Part shown: piece after piece, positions 34,546-47,099 of the stretch
Numbering within the stretch: the first letter of the stretch is position 1
How the letters are laid out: every line of letters begins with the position of its first letter
NCBI GenBank assembly: GCA_023105745.1
Contig: JALGQZ010000009.1
Coordinates: forward strand, 46,839,967 to 46,903,966
DNA: 64,000 nt
Origin: Austropuccinia psidii
Taxonomy: Eukaryota > Basidiomycota > Pucciniomycetes > Pucciniales > Sphaerophragmiaceae
Direction: 5' to 3'
Made by a program: the position numbers and the translations under genes
The notes under the pieces: model-generated
The model's input: only the letters and a program-made list of their open reading frames with translations
Told to the model about the DNA's origin: nothing
Database searches by the model: none

Positions 34546-35740
34546 ATGAAGATCACCTCTAGCCTGCCTCATCCATCAGGTCACTTAATACGTACAGATT
34601 ATCTAACCATAATTAATTGGCTTTCAGTCAAAGCCAATTTCGAGTCATGTTTTGGTACTAGTGGTTCAACATCTATTGGAAGACCTCCCTCATCAAAGCA
34701 GCATGGATTTCAGCTTATGGCGATTGAGGTCAACAAAAAATCACGTAATCGACTAAACCTTAGTTCAAGCAGCATCCAAGATTGATGTCGAACATATAAA
34801 AAGAAATATATGGCAGCAAAAAAATTCGAGAATCTAACTGGGGATGGAATAACGGAAGAAGATGAAAGTAAAGGAATAAAGTCAATGAGTGAAAAGCTTG
34901 AAAGTATGTGTCCTTGCTATGCTGAAATGGACGCGCTCTTTGGCCACAAGCCCAATGTCACTCCGGTTGCAAGCTATGATTCACAAGCAAAAGACAGCTT
35001 AAATGGTGATGATGATGATGTTTTGCCCGATAAGGTAAGTTATTGTCTCTTCCTTTTTTACCTGTGATAATTAAACCCCATTTGCTTTTTAAAGGAGAAT
35101 AATGGATTGGAATCACCCCTCAATCTTGTTCCTTTGGTTCATAATGAAGATGACTTGGTTCAAGCGGAAAACCTTCAAGATGAATCAGTAAGTATGTTTA
35201 ACCCTGATACTTATGAAATCCATTGTTGATTATTTCTCCTTTGAATAGCAAATTAAATCCATAACGCATTCAACACAAAAGCGTAATCAAGCATTGACAC
35301 CCAACTTGAATGACAAGAGTGGCTCTAGGAAAAGGCCAATGGATATGTTTGCACCGACATATGCCAGTTTTCTTGAATCACGGCAAAAGAGTATGTTTTG
35401 GAATTATGGCTACTCTGATCAATCCCACTGACTAAATTCATGATTTGTAGCCCCTGAAACCAGTGACAATGTTCATCTGGAGTGAGACAGGGAGAGGTGA
35501 AATGAAGAGAAAGCAAGCAACATGGAAAAGCAACAGTTTGAAGAAGTCAAGTTGCAAAAGCAAATGGAGTTCAAGGAGAAGCAACATGCAAAGCAATATC
35601 AATTTGAAAAAGAAAAGTGGAATCGTGAATTGGAATTGAAGGAAAAGCAATGCCAGATGGATCTCACTATAGCGGCATTGTCATCAAGCAGGCCAATTGG
35701 GGAGCTGGAACGCATTCTGGAATTAATCAATAAAAAATAA
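34546..35740 (+). pseudogene. Myb/SANT-like DNA-binding partner of Harbinger transposase
   Basis: Four predicted exons are 34546-35034, 35095-35187, 35249-35390 and 35451-35740. All junctions are GT-AG and phases fit, for a total of 1014 nt. The N-terminal trihelix-type domain includes DYLTIINWLSVKANFESCFG, GFQLMAIEVNKKS and CRTYKKKYMAAKKF, then KLESMCPCYAEMDALFGHKP. The middle is acidic (NGDDDDVLPDK). The C-terminus is a charged coiled coil (QKQMEFKEKQHAKQYQFEKE) ending PIGELERILELINKK. In PIF/Harbinger elements this partner binds the ends and brings the transposase to the nucleus. In-frame TGAs at 34783, 35483 and 35498 break it; all three are consistent with CGA to TGA. The ATG at 34546 is the last in-frame one before the domain; an upstream exon is possible. 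Confidence 0.75.
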
Positions 35741-37236
35741 CTTATGACATATATGTCATGTGATCAATTTATATGTGGTGCTTGTTTGATAAATCTTATG
35801 TTTATGTTTAATTATTGATCTTATGTCATGAAATCTAACTCCACTTTATTACCAAATGGAAATTTCCATGTTTACACATAATTGGGGCACCAACTTGCAA
35901 TTTCAATTTCATATGACATTTATCTGCAATTTGAGGCAGATTGGAAAATTTGGGCAAGTTTTGCATTGAGAATTCATATGAAATCTGCTCAAAAATCAAA
36001 TTCGATGATGGCTTTTTTCCTTTTTTATGAAAATGTCATTTGATGGTTTTTTTTTTAAATTTTTTCATATTTTTCTATATGTTTTTTTTAATTTAATGGT
36101 TATTTTTTTTTGGTTTGAAGGGTTTCAAATTTTAATTGGGCAATGTCCCTTGTTTTGTTGATTTTTGATTTTTAATTCTTAATTTTTAATTTTTTTTTAA
36201 AAGTTGATTTTTTTTCTTTAATTTCTTTTAATTTATTCTTTTTTATTTTTACTTTTAAAAAAAATCCAATTTAAAAAAAAAACACCTTTTTTTTTAATTT
36301 CAAATCTCAAATTTCACTTGTTTTTTTCATTTACACTTTTTACCCCTCCCTTTTAAAAAAAATTCACCAATTTGTTTTTATTTTTATTTTTTTAAATTTT
36401 AATTTTTGATTCCCAATTTATTTTTTTCTAATTTTACTTTTCACCCTTCCCTCTAAAAAAAACCCCACCTTTTTCAAAATGCAGGTAAGTGAATTTCTCT
36501 CCTTTTTGTTTAATCACAACCATCTTTTGTTATTTTTTTTTATTTTTAAATAGGTGATTCTCTTTTTGTTTTTTATAATTTTTTTAATCAAGTTTTTGCA
36601 CCTCCCAAACTCACCCACCCATCACCATCATCATCCACAACTAACCCACTCATCACCATCATCAACCACCATCCACCTCCCAAAACCCCCCACCTCACTA
36701 ACCCTGGAACCTCCCAAATAGGCTCCTGGGAGGTTCCAGGGCCTGAGGCCTTAAAATCTCTCCAAATCAATTCCAAATTGATTCGGAGCAATTTTAGCTA
36801 ATCATCATTCTAATGGCCCCTAGAGGCCATTAGAATGATTGTTTTTTTTTATTTATATCATTTAAATAAAAAAAATACTGATACCTTTTTTTTTCTTTTT
36901 CATTTCTGGAAATTGACAACTGATCTCTTTTTTTTTTTCTTATTATTCATCTATTGACTTTGAATAATATGTTACTGTTTTTTTTATTCATTTATTTTAT
37001 TTCAAAAATCTTTGACTGATAATGATTTCTTTTTTACTGATGTTTTTTTTTTATTTTTTTTCAAAAATCATTTACTGATAATGATCTTTTTTTACTGATT
37101 TTTTTTTTCCTTTTTTTAATTTTTTGGGATAATAATCATTACTGAGCCTTGATTGATTTTTTATTTTAATTTTTGTTTCAATTTTTTATTTATTTGTTCA
37201 TATAGGGGAGGATTAATTATAAGAATTTATTTTGCA
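35741..37236. other. T-rich spacer with two hairpins inside the Harbinger element
   Basis: Low-complexity poly-T sequence with no gene. Two exact inverted repeats stand out. One is CCCTGGAACCTCCC at 36702-36715 with its complement at 36728-36741. The other is ATCATTCTAATGGCC at 36804-36818 with its complement at 36825-36839. Confidence 0.7.
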
Positions 37237-38588
37237 ATGTCATTTCATTTCCCATCCCTTCCATCATCCTTAAAATTCAAAAAAAAATCTCCTCCTCCCT
37301 CTCATTCTTCCAATCATTTTGATGATGTCATGGTTAGGACTAAACCAGACTCAGCACATCATCGGAATGATTTGAAAGATGATGAAGCTCATATTACTCC
37401 TCTTGATGTCATGGTTAGGACTAAACCAAATATAGAACATCATGAGGATAATGATACCAAATTAAATAATAAAAGAAAGCTCACCCAAAGCCAAAGACAA
37501 CACATCCATGATTCAAAAGAAATAATGTCTCACCTTGGCCATTCCAAAAAAGAATTGAAAAACTTTTCAACAATTTTGATTGACAAGAAATCTGCCAATG
37601 CCTCATGGTTAAAACTTCCATTGCTTAACACTCTCCTCCATCCTTATATCCTCATTAATAAAACATCCAAGCCATTTTTGCCTGTCATCATATATGAAAT
37701 AACCCCATTTGATAATTCTTCTTGCCACTCTCAAATTCTGCAAAACATCATCATGACATTAATGTCCTTATCTCAAAATCAACAAGAAATTAAAACCAAT
37801 AAGCAACTCCAAGGTGGCATTATGAAAGGTATTGGGTTTCGATCTGGTTCTGATGCTGGAAAATCTGCAGGTGTGTGATATTTTTGGCATATTACCTTCA
37901 TAATTACTGACTAATTACAAAATTATTAGGTGTTTACTCCAGAAAACCTGGTTTAACTTCTCATCAAGTTGAAACAGATAACAATCAATGGATCAAGCTT
38001 CATCAATATGATGAATTTGTTTACTCAAGAATCTCTCATTTTTCAAAATTAGCTGCAAATGAAAATCAATCATTAATGGAAGCAGCCCAATTACCCAACT
38101 TCAGTCAACTCTAATGGACTTCTGCCAATCCCAAGGAAGAATTCAAATCATTTACCAATGTCATTGTCACCCAAGATGGATTTTTCAATAAGCCACACAA
38201 AGATTTAAACAATCTCAATGCCTGGACTTATGGTATATTCTCTTTTGTATCAAAAAAAGATTTCCTTCCACTCCCTACTATCTTCACCCCCTCTGGACAT
38301 GGCTTACACTTCCCCGAATTGAAAATGGAGATCGATTTTTCAAAAAAACCTGGCATCATGGAAATTCTTTGGAAGACATCAACAATGGTTCATCATACAA
38401 CAAAACCACCTCCAGAAATTATCAATCATGACAAAATTACTCATTTTGGATGTTCTTTTCAAATAAACCATAAATTATTCAATGTAGGTGACAAATTCTT
38501 GAAAATGACACCCACCAAAATCAATTCAAGAGTCAATGGGTACTTTGAAAGAAATATGCAGGATCAAAAAAGAACTAAAAAATCTTAA
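37237..38588 (+). pseudogene. TET/JBP-like 2-oxoglutarate/Fe(II) dioxygenase carried by the transposon
   Basis: Exon 1 is 37237-37870, the intron 37871-37930 (GTGTGT...TTATTAG), exon 2 37931-38588. The N-terminal part is basic and low complexity and repeats DVMVRTKP twice. Exon 2 carries the fold of fungal Tet-like oxygenases. It has an Fe-binding HxD in NKPHKDLNNLNAWTYGIFSF, a strand-rich core (PSGHGLHFPELKMEIDF), GIMEILWKTSTMVHHTT with the distal His, and THFGCSFQINHKLF, where the 2-oxoglutarate Arg is usually just before G-x-S. Here that place is His, a possible loss. A one-base deletion near 38040 and TAA at 38112-38114 inactivate it. Such enzymes oxidise 5-methylcytosine or thymine in DNA. 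Family assignment is by motif recall; substrate is inferred. Confidence 0.65.
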
Positions 38589-38675
38589 TTGTAAATACTT
38601 ATATTTTATGAATAACATCTCCACTTTGTTGTATGCCAATAAATCAAGTTTATAAAAGATTGGTCCTGATGAAAT

Positions 38676-39955
38676 CTACAATTGACTATTTTTCCATGCC
38701 AAAGTGATTGGTTTAATTTTTTCACGCATATTTACCACATCTTCCCCAATGTCATTGTTGGCCAGATTTTTGGCATGTGGTGGATCATCATCTTCATATA
38801 AATCAAACCACTCATCTACAATTTGAGCTAACATATTATAAAAAATCGTGCAAGACACAACCCAACTAACAAAATATTCAATTTCATGATTATCCCTCAT
38901 TTGATTTCGCATTTCCCTTAGAGAAAACCACCTCCCCTTCAAAATTCCAATTGCATGCTTGATTCTGACCCTTGATTTTGCTAGACAGTAATTGAAAGAA
39001 CAGTTGTCTTCAATATGTGCTACAACTCCCTTATATGCTGGAACAACCCAAGGAGAGGTTGCATATGCTGAATCTGCAAGTAAGTATTGATCCTTTTCAT
39101 AAAACTCTTGAGGTGTTTGTGCTATTTTCATATGTTGATAGACATTCGAATCATGAAGTGACCCAGTACAACCAACATGCAGAGCAGTGAACTGTTTGTT
39201 GATATTGCAAACCAGTTGTATTGACATAGAATACCTTATATGTAAGCCATCAGTAAGATTGAAATAAAGAATAAAGATTCAACAGCTTACCTTTTTTTGC
39301 AATCAAAATATGCTTTACCATCATTGGGAGGATGTTGTGATAATGGTATTAGACTCCCATCAATAAACCCAATGCACCCAGGGAAGCCTTCTGCTTGCAT
39401 TACTTGAGACATCTCTCTGCGTTGTTCTATTGTTGGCCACACAATCACTTTGCGCTTCAACTTCATTAATATCTGGATGACTCTTTGAGTGTACAACACA
39501 ATAGCCCCATGGCTAATTCCAAACAACATTCCAATCTTTCCCAAAGCGGCCCCATTTCCATTTGATCCTAGCCTTGATAATGCCACAGCCAATTGGATGG
39601 CAGGATTGCGTTGTTTGTTTTGTGATGAGTTTTGAAAGGTTTTATCATCTTGAATTTGTGCAAACAATTTTTCAAATGATTCATGTGTGGTCCTACATAG
39701 CTGTCGAAACTTTTCATATGATAATGTCTGTAAATCATTCATCGTATACATGTAATGAGATGGATATCTTCTACGAGGATTGATGTATCTTTGCAATGTT
39801 ATCATATCTAATAAGATTATATCTTCCTGGATATCAGAATCACTTTCAGAGTTGAGAGAATCAATGAACTGAAGTGTGTCCAAGGTCTGAAGTAAAGGTA
39901 GCCTTTGTGATGCCTTGGGCATGGTAAATGAAGAAAAGGCTGGTAGTAAATGCAA
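38676..39955 (-). pseudogene. PIF/Harbinger DDE transposase with catalytic Glu changed to Lys
   Basis: Exon 1 is 39955-39291, the intron 39290-39235 (56 nt, GTAAGC...ATATAAG), exon 2 39234-38676. The full frame is open (about 407 codons; the start may be the internal MPKASQ). Motifs include an N-terminal helical region with SYEKFRQLCRTTHESFEKLF, first Asp in GCIGFIDGSLIPLSQHPP, second Asp in TGSLHDSNVYQ, LADSAYATSPWVVPAYKG, and the third block RVRIKHAIGILKGRW. Harbinger enzymes have Glu in that block (RxxxEHAxGxLKxRW), but here codon AAG at 38960-38958 gives Lys. The protein would cut and join transposon ends, yet this copy should be catalytically dead despite its open frame. The gene is convergent with the dioxygenase gene 88 bp away. 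Confidence 0.85.
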
Positions 39956-41326
39956 TTTGAAATCAAATAACTTAATAAATGATGAGTGTATTTAGATTTT
40001 ATGCAAGAGAAGGAAATTTTTATGCAATTAACATGCCCTTACTGAGTTGTGTGTTTGAAAAACATGCCTTTATGGGAAGCTAAAGGTGGGATTTTCGTAT
40101 ATAAACATGGGATTTGGTACCAACAAACCTGTGTTTTTGTACCTCAAAATACCTCACCTCTTGAGGTGTGGGATTTCCCAAATCCCAAAAAGTTAATGCG
40201 GGATTTTGGCAAAAAAAAACTTGGGATTTTGAGTGTGGGATTTGGTAGCTTTGACACCCCCTAATATTAAATTGTAAGCTGTGTGGAATATTCAAGCAAA
40301 TCCATTAAGAATTGGATTTTTAATGAATTTTTGAAGTTATTACTATTTTTCCCCATAAAATAGCATTACAAACTAAAACTTAACTTTTGATAAGTTTTTA
40401 ATGCTTGTAACCTTAAAGTTTTAATCTCAATTAAGCTTTTACAGTTCCTAAAACCTTAATTTCAAGCCTGCATATTGGGATTTACCCTTTAGCAGCTTGA
40501 AATTCCTGTCCAAATTGTGATAAAACCAGTTTCAACTTTAAGGTTGGGTCAAAGTTTAATCTTAAAGCTTAAATAAGGTTGAAAATCATTTAATACAGGG
40601 GGATAACCTTAATTAAATCATTGCAGATCCAAAAAGCTGGGTACCCCAGCTCTGTTTGGTGTTTTTCCTTTGTCCCACCTTTTTGCATGGATTTTGCCCT
40701 TTTATTTATTTGAAGCCACACTATGGCCTTAAACACATTCAAATTGAGCTTATACAGGATTTACATTCTGTTTGCCAAATCCTTAGCCAATTCCGTAAAT
40801 ATACACAACACCTCAATTTTAACTAAAATTCTGGTAAGTTTTCATAAACCTTATGCTACTTCAAATTTAAGCTTATTTAAGCTTAAATTTAACAATTTTA
40901 AGAAAAGTTTAAAAAGTTACATTAGTAATGTGAGATTCTTAAATCTTTCAATATCATAAGAAATAAGCATTTTTTTGTATAACACCCTGTGAGTGTACCC
41001 TATGTTATTTTTGGCGTAGAATCCAAAGCTGACATAATATTTATAACTTTGTTTATCCAAAAGAAAGCTATCCTTTTTTTGTTATTTTTTATTTTAAATT
41101 CAATTGAAAAGCCTGTTGAAGACTAAATCAGCTGTGTATAAAATCATTTGTGGCCTTATGGGTATGTTATACATACCCCACAGGCTCACATTCCCTACCA
41201 CCAAATAACATTGTACCACAATTTTCTTTTAGTAGTATACCCCCAAGCTGATTGTGGGGGGTATCATCCATTGTCCAACCTCTCTAATTATACTTTCAAG
41301 TATGTGAAGCACACAATCCAGATGTT

Positions 41327-44300
41327 TTATTGAGGAATTGGTCTTTTCTCATGTCTGAATCTTCTGAGAAACATTTGGTAATCAGGTATCTTCTCTGCTA
41401 CAATCCATTCATCTTCATGTGGTGGATTTCCGTACCTGACCAAGTATTCTCTTTTGTCTTTTCCCCTAAGTCTTCTTTCTTTCAAGACTTTTAGTACCTT
41501 TTTTCTCTTCACTCTTATCAAGTGGAGGTACTTCTAAGGGTGTTTCATTTCTCAAAGGAAATAATTCCTTGTCACTTGAAGTGTAATTCTCTACCAGACT
41601 AACAGGGAAAGTTGGATGTTTATTTTCCAATTCTGCTGATAGCTCTACTTGTACTGAATTTTTCCCATGAAGGGTGTTAATAATAAATGGTCCTGAAAAG
41701 GAATCTTTCAATTTCTTTGGGCCTTTAATATTATTAAAGTTCAAGGTTAAAACTATCATTAAGTCTCCTACTTTGAATTCTGGGGTTTTATGACTTTTAT
41801 CCCATTTCTGTTTAGCATATTCAAAGGCATCATTCATGCTTTGATTTTCATGATGCCTTACTTTATCAAGAAATAGCTTAAATCTTTGAGAAGTTGTATG
41901 AATATCAACTAAATCTTTCTTCAAAGTATCAACTGGAAGTTTAGGGTTCCATCCCTTTTCCAACATTGCAGGAGTTTTGCCTGTTGAAGCATGGATGAAG
42001 GTCTTGTAGGTTAATTGCAATGCTGGTATGAGAGTACAAAAATCATGGGTAAATCCATCAGAATCTTCAAACTCCAGGCCATAAGCACAAATTCTTATCA
42101 TGTACTCAAGGGTTTGTATCATTCTTTCTGCTAACCCATCTGTTTGTGGATGGTATGCTGTTGAGAATGATAGTTTTGTACCCAAAAGCTTATGTAAATT
42201 AGTCCATAAGGCTGATGTGAATTTTGGGTCTCTAACACTAATGATATTTTCAAAGAGACCAGTATGGGATATGACTCTATTCCAAATCAAAAGAGCTAAA
42301 TCCATAGCTGTTTCATCTTTATGACATGGTAAAAAGATTGGTGTTTTGCTATATCTGTCTACAATGACAACACATGCATTGTAGCCTTTATCACCTCCAG
42401 GTGGTAAGGCAGTTACTCAAACCATATGAACCACTTCCCATGGGGAACTTGGTTCTTGGATATGAATCATCAAGCCAAATCTTTTACCAGTAGCTTTATT
42501 GGCTTTTTGGAATCTATCACAACTATGACAGTACTCAATGACATCTTTTCTCCAAGATGGCCACCAGGCACATGTCTTAATTCTTTCCATTGTTCTGTCT
42601 TCAGAATTATGTCCAGAATAAATTTTATCATGGTATTCTAGCATTATTGTGTTAATTAACATTCTACTACACATGACCATGACACATGTGTGTTTAGATC
42701 TATGATATAAGAGACCATAAAATAAATGGAATCTTCTATTTTCATAAGATTCTTTTCAAATATCATCCAGAGAATTAGCTAAAGCTGCATCTTTGAAATC
42801 TTTGTCAAGTAGAGAAGTAAGAATATGACCATTCTTATCCAGCTTATAGCTATCTCTAACTTCTTCAAAGAATTCTGTTCCAACATCTGTGATGTTAATT
42901 CCTTCAATTGGAATTTGGGTTCTGCACCTGTGGGAACATAGGCAGGATTGTCAGGTGTATTGGGTAATGCCCATCTACTTAAGCCATCCGCATTCTTGTT
43001 AATATTTCCAGCTTTATGTACTATATTCATATTACCTCTATACTCCTGAACAGCAACCTGCCATCTTAACATGTGTCTGTTTGGAGTTTTCATGTTAAGA
43101 AGTGATTTTACTGAATTACAATCAGTAATTACTTCAAACACACTACCATCAAGATAGTAATGAAGTTTTTCCAGATCCCAAACAAGGCAAAGGCACTCCA
43201 TTTGGCTAGCTCCATATCTGGCCTCAGTAGGTTTGATTTTTCTTGAAATAAAACAAATTGGACCTTCATAAGATTTTTCATTTACAATTTGAACTTGATG
43301 ACAAGCTGCACCTAGGCCCTCACCACATGCATCAATATACAGCTTGAAAGGAAGTTTCCAGTCTGGCATCAGTAATAATGGTGCATTGGTCAAGGCATAT
43401 CTGATCTTTTCATATGCTTGAATACTCTCCTGCGTCATTTCAAAGACAGTTTGTTGATCACAAGTTCTGTAGGATGATCTGGAATGGATTGCAAAATCTT
43501 TAAGTTGTTGCCTGTAATAACTGGAAAACCCTAAGAAAGACATCATTTCCTTTTTGTTCTAGGGCATTTGTTTCAGTAAAACTGCAGCAACCTTGTTTTT
43601 ATCAACACCAAGGCTCAGTCCTGATACTACATGTCCTAGAGCTTTTGGCTCATGAAACCCAAAATTACATTTCTTAAGAGATATTTCCATGTTCATTGAA
43701 GAATTTTCATAAGTACTAATGAAAGTCTCTCTAAATGCAATTGCCAGGTTTCTGAACAAATGATAATGTTATCAATATAAATTATCAACCAACCTTCTGA
43801 AAGTTCATGTGGGAAAATGGTGTTCATCATTCTTTGATAGTGAGAGGGTGCAGTTTTAATACCAAAAGGCATCCTCAAGTATTCATAAATGCCACAATGA
43901 GAAATTATTCTCAATAATATCATAGCATGAGGTGTTAAAACATTCTGATGGAAGCCTTTAAGAGCATTCATAGAGGTAATAAATCTTGCTTTGGATAATT
44001 GGGTCATAGTCTCATGGATTCTAGGGATTGGATACCTGTCTGGAATAGTGTAGGTATTCAGTGCTCTAATATCACCAACCATCCTTTATTTATCATTATG
44101 CCAATTAATTATCACAGGAGCTGTGACTTCTACTTCTTCATTGTGTCCAACCTTTCTAAGAACTCCAAGTTTCATTAGCTCATTAATATGACTTTCTAAT
44201 GCTTCTCTGGCCCTAGGGCTAGCTGGGTAAGCTGGTCTTCTTAAAGGTGGAGGGTAAGTTCTTTCCACATTAAGCATAATTTTCACTTCATGGCCTTTGA

Positions 44301-47099
44301 TAGCCACAAGTGGTTCATTATCAGAATCAAAGGCTTCCCTGTATTGAAATAAAATTTCAATAAGTTCTTCCTTTATTTCTGGTGTTAATTAAGGACTAAT
44401 TTGTGCTTCAATCAATTGATCTGACACAAATTTCTCTTTGATAACATTTTTCACTTGTCTAATGACAGTGATTTCTCCTTTTTCTAGGGGAAAAGCAAAT
44501 TTTTGCCTTTTATTTTCCCCTATAGTGAAATACCTGTCTTTATGATTATTAATATCAATAACATAGATATTGTGATAATCATTTCCAAGTATAAAGTGTG
44601 ATGGAGTACAATTATTCATAACAATAAATTCAACTTTTAATCTGATAGTTCCTGCAGGATGAGGTAATATCATTGCTTCTTCAAATATACCCAAGGTCTG
44701 CATATTTTTTCTGGCACTGCTGAATTTTATACCTTCAATTTTCATTAACTTCTTTTTCCAATTGGTATCAATCTTGTCAAGATAATCTTTTCCAACACAA
44801 GTACAAAAATCACCTGAGTCAAGATGTATCTTGGCTTCTCTGTTGTTTGTCACAATATTAGTGATACAAGATGATCCAGCTGTATAACCTTCACCTCTGG
44901 CTGGCTTGCATTTCTGCATTTTAGCATCTTGCACATGTATGAGATCCGTACATTCATCACTGTACTGTGGTAAGTGAGTATGCACTTCTGTAACCTGAAA
45001 GGAAACATTAATATTTTCTATACTAAGTTCATCTGGTAATTCCTCCTCTTCAGAAGGCTCAGAATCACTTTCATGTACAGGGACATCATTTGTTTCTTTT
45101 GTGTCATCTTTTTCCATTTCTATCTCATTGATTCTTGTCTTTTTGGGACAAGTATTGGCCAAATGAGATGTACTTCCACACTTATGACATTTCAAAGGAT
45201 CTTTTTCATGTGGCTTATTGTGCTTTGGAATTGGTTTCCCACTGGTCTTTTTGTCCATTGAGGGTTTATACCAATTTCTACCAACTTTTGTTCGAGTAGT
45301 GATGTCCCTCATAGCATTGATATAATCTTCTGTAGAGCAAGGCTCAATACATCTGCTTCTTATAGCATGCTCAAGGTCACCACCACACTTTCTTAATATC
45401 CTTTTATGTACCATTATTCCAGACATATCAGGATGAAGGGAAGCTAATCTGTCCTTTTGCTTAAGAAAGCAAGACATGTGCCTGTCCCTCTCAATATTAA
45501 AATGGCTTCTTCAAAAGAATTCTCCATTTTAAATCTCCAGGAATCATTTGCCCATTTGGAAATGATTTGTTCTTTCCACAAAGGCGGAGAATGTTTACTA
45601 TGGCCTTCTCTCATTTTGTAATAACATTTCTTTGCTGATTTGGTAAAAAAATGAGTGTAATCTGGAACTTATGTATTTATCTGGTATTTTAAAGTCTTCT
45701 TTAAACATATCAATTGTTTTCATAAATTCCATTTGATTATATTCCCCTTCACAACTGAAAGTTGGCCATTCCTCTAATCTTGGAATGTCTTTAAAATTGC
45801 AAGCAGTTTCCACTTCTGCATTACTTGAAATTGTATGATGTAAGTCATTATTCAAGTTTAGCACATTTCTGTCAAGAATTGGTGTGGACTGTCTTGGCAA
45901 TTCATTCTTCAGTGATATATTATTAATACTTGATTGAATATCTTCTTTCAATTAAAGTCTTGCTTTATCACTTTTTTCCAAAAAAAAATTAAGAAAAGAG
46001 CTGCATTGTGGCCAGTTGAGTTTTCCAAGTTCTGCACTTGTATTCTTAATTCTTTTAACTGTCTAGTTATAAAAGAAATAGAGTTGTCATCTGGTTGATT
46101 GATTAAGGTAGCTTTAGACTCAATTCTTGCACAAATTTGCATCAAAGACAATATATTGTCTTGATTTATATTTTATTGACCAATTATGTTCTTTTGTGAT
46201 TCTTTCACTTGCAGTATCTCATTACCCAAATTTTGTTGGAGATACTCAGATTTTTTAAGCTTTGTTATAATTTCTTTATTACAAGGTTCAATTTGGCTTA
46301 CAAGCTTTACAAGGTCTACTTCTTTGGAAAAGATTGGTTCAATATTTCCTCTTCCTTGTTTTTCAATTCCATCAGAGTTCTTGCCATATTGAACACATTG
46401 TCCATGGCTGTCTTCTCTTTCTTGGGAATCCTGTAATTCTGCGGGTAAGGCTTGTTTCACTTGGGCTTTGCCTTTCCCTTTGCCTTTTGCTTGCCCTTCT
46501 GGTTGGTCTTTGGGGTTTGCTTGGGCTTATTTGGCACTTGTTGAGGCGTATTTTTTCTTGTGGAGGCTTGGGGAGCTTCCACTGGGCTGTTTTCCTTTCC
46601 TTGGGCCAATTTCTTCTTCTGGTCCTCTGATAACATGCTCTGGTTTTTCAGCCAAGATTTTATCTGTTGGACTTGTCCTTTGCAAGACATGGGTGTCCAA
46701 CCCTTCAAAAGTTCATCTGTCTTTTCTGGCCCCATGAGCTTCTTCCCTTGAAGATATGAGTTCATGCTGCCTATCCAAAGGCTTGGGAGAAGTTCCCACT
46801 CTTGCTGTTTTGCTGCCATAAACCAGTTCTTGTACTGAGACTGGTATATCTCTATTGTTTCCTGTTCAAAGTGATTCAGGTCTGACAACAGCAATTGGAG
46901 TTATGTCAGCTTCTGGACTCTCAATAAGAGTGTCAAAGTTGCTGGCTAAACTTTGGGAACTGGTGGAAGTTCTGGCATGCTCCATTTGTCCTTCTCCTCT
47001 GGGCTAACATTCTTGTCTTTTGGATTTATGACTTGAATGTCCTGGTCCAGATCCATTTTATTGGATGGAGTAGTTACTTCCACTTCTAGTGGGAGTCCT
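41327..47099 (-). pseudogene. gag-pol: Decayed gag-pol of the old family B element
   Basis: The domain order is as in the young copy, but in at least ten pieces. Gag starts at an AGG in place of ATG (47099-47097). Two TGAs break the gag frame in the accessory overlap. The zinc knuckle [14 protein letters not shown] is intact near 45180, confirming that the TGA in the young copy is new. Protease has HLDSGDFCTC, and RT has YIDN where YIDD is needed. RNase H ([13 protein letters not shown]) and integrase ([19 protein letters not shown] with the last Cys lost, VHMV and stop in place of [16 protein letters not shown]) follow. The chromodomain tail REYLVRYGNPPHEDEW ends at 41327. It cannot produce active enzymes. 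Confidence 0.9.

Larger units (their letters stand above)
34229..40262. mobile_element. PIF/Harbinger transposon (6034 bp) with a TET/JBP-like cargo gene
   Basis: The left end AGGGGGTGTCAAAG and the right end CTTTGACACCCCCT are exact inverted repeats of 14 bp, and similarity continues (ACCAAATCCC on both sides). The flanks are AAT at 34226-34228 and 40263-40265. The 3-bp size fits PIF/Harbinger; the flank could also be read as a 5-bp TAATA if the first A belongs to the target. It carries three genes: a Myb/SANT-like protein (+), a TET/JBP-like dioxygenase (+) and a DDE transposase (-). All have disabling changes, so this copy is dead. It inserted in the 3' LTR of the old family B element. Confidence 0.9.
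31228..41190 (-). repeat. 3' LTR of the old family B element, with two insertions
   Basis: Its pieces are 41190-40263, 34228-33700 and 31912-31228 in minus order. It starts TGTGAGCC at 41190-41183 and ends CTTACA at 31228. The pieces keep family B landmarks such as GGGTACCCAGC (near 40650) and AAACAGGTAAAG (near 33755). Confidence 0.85.
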
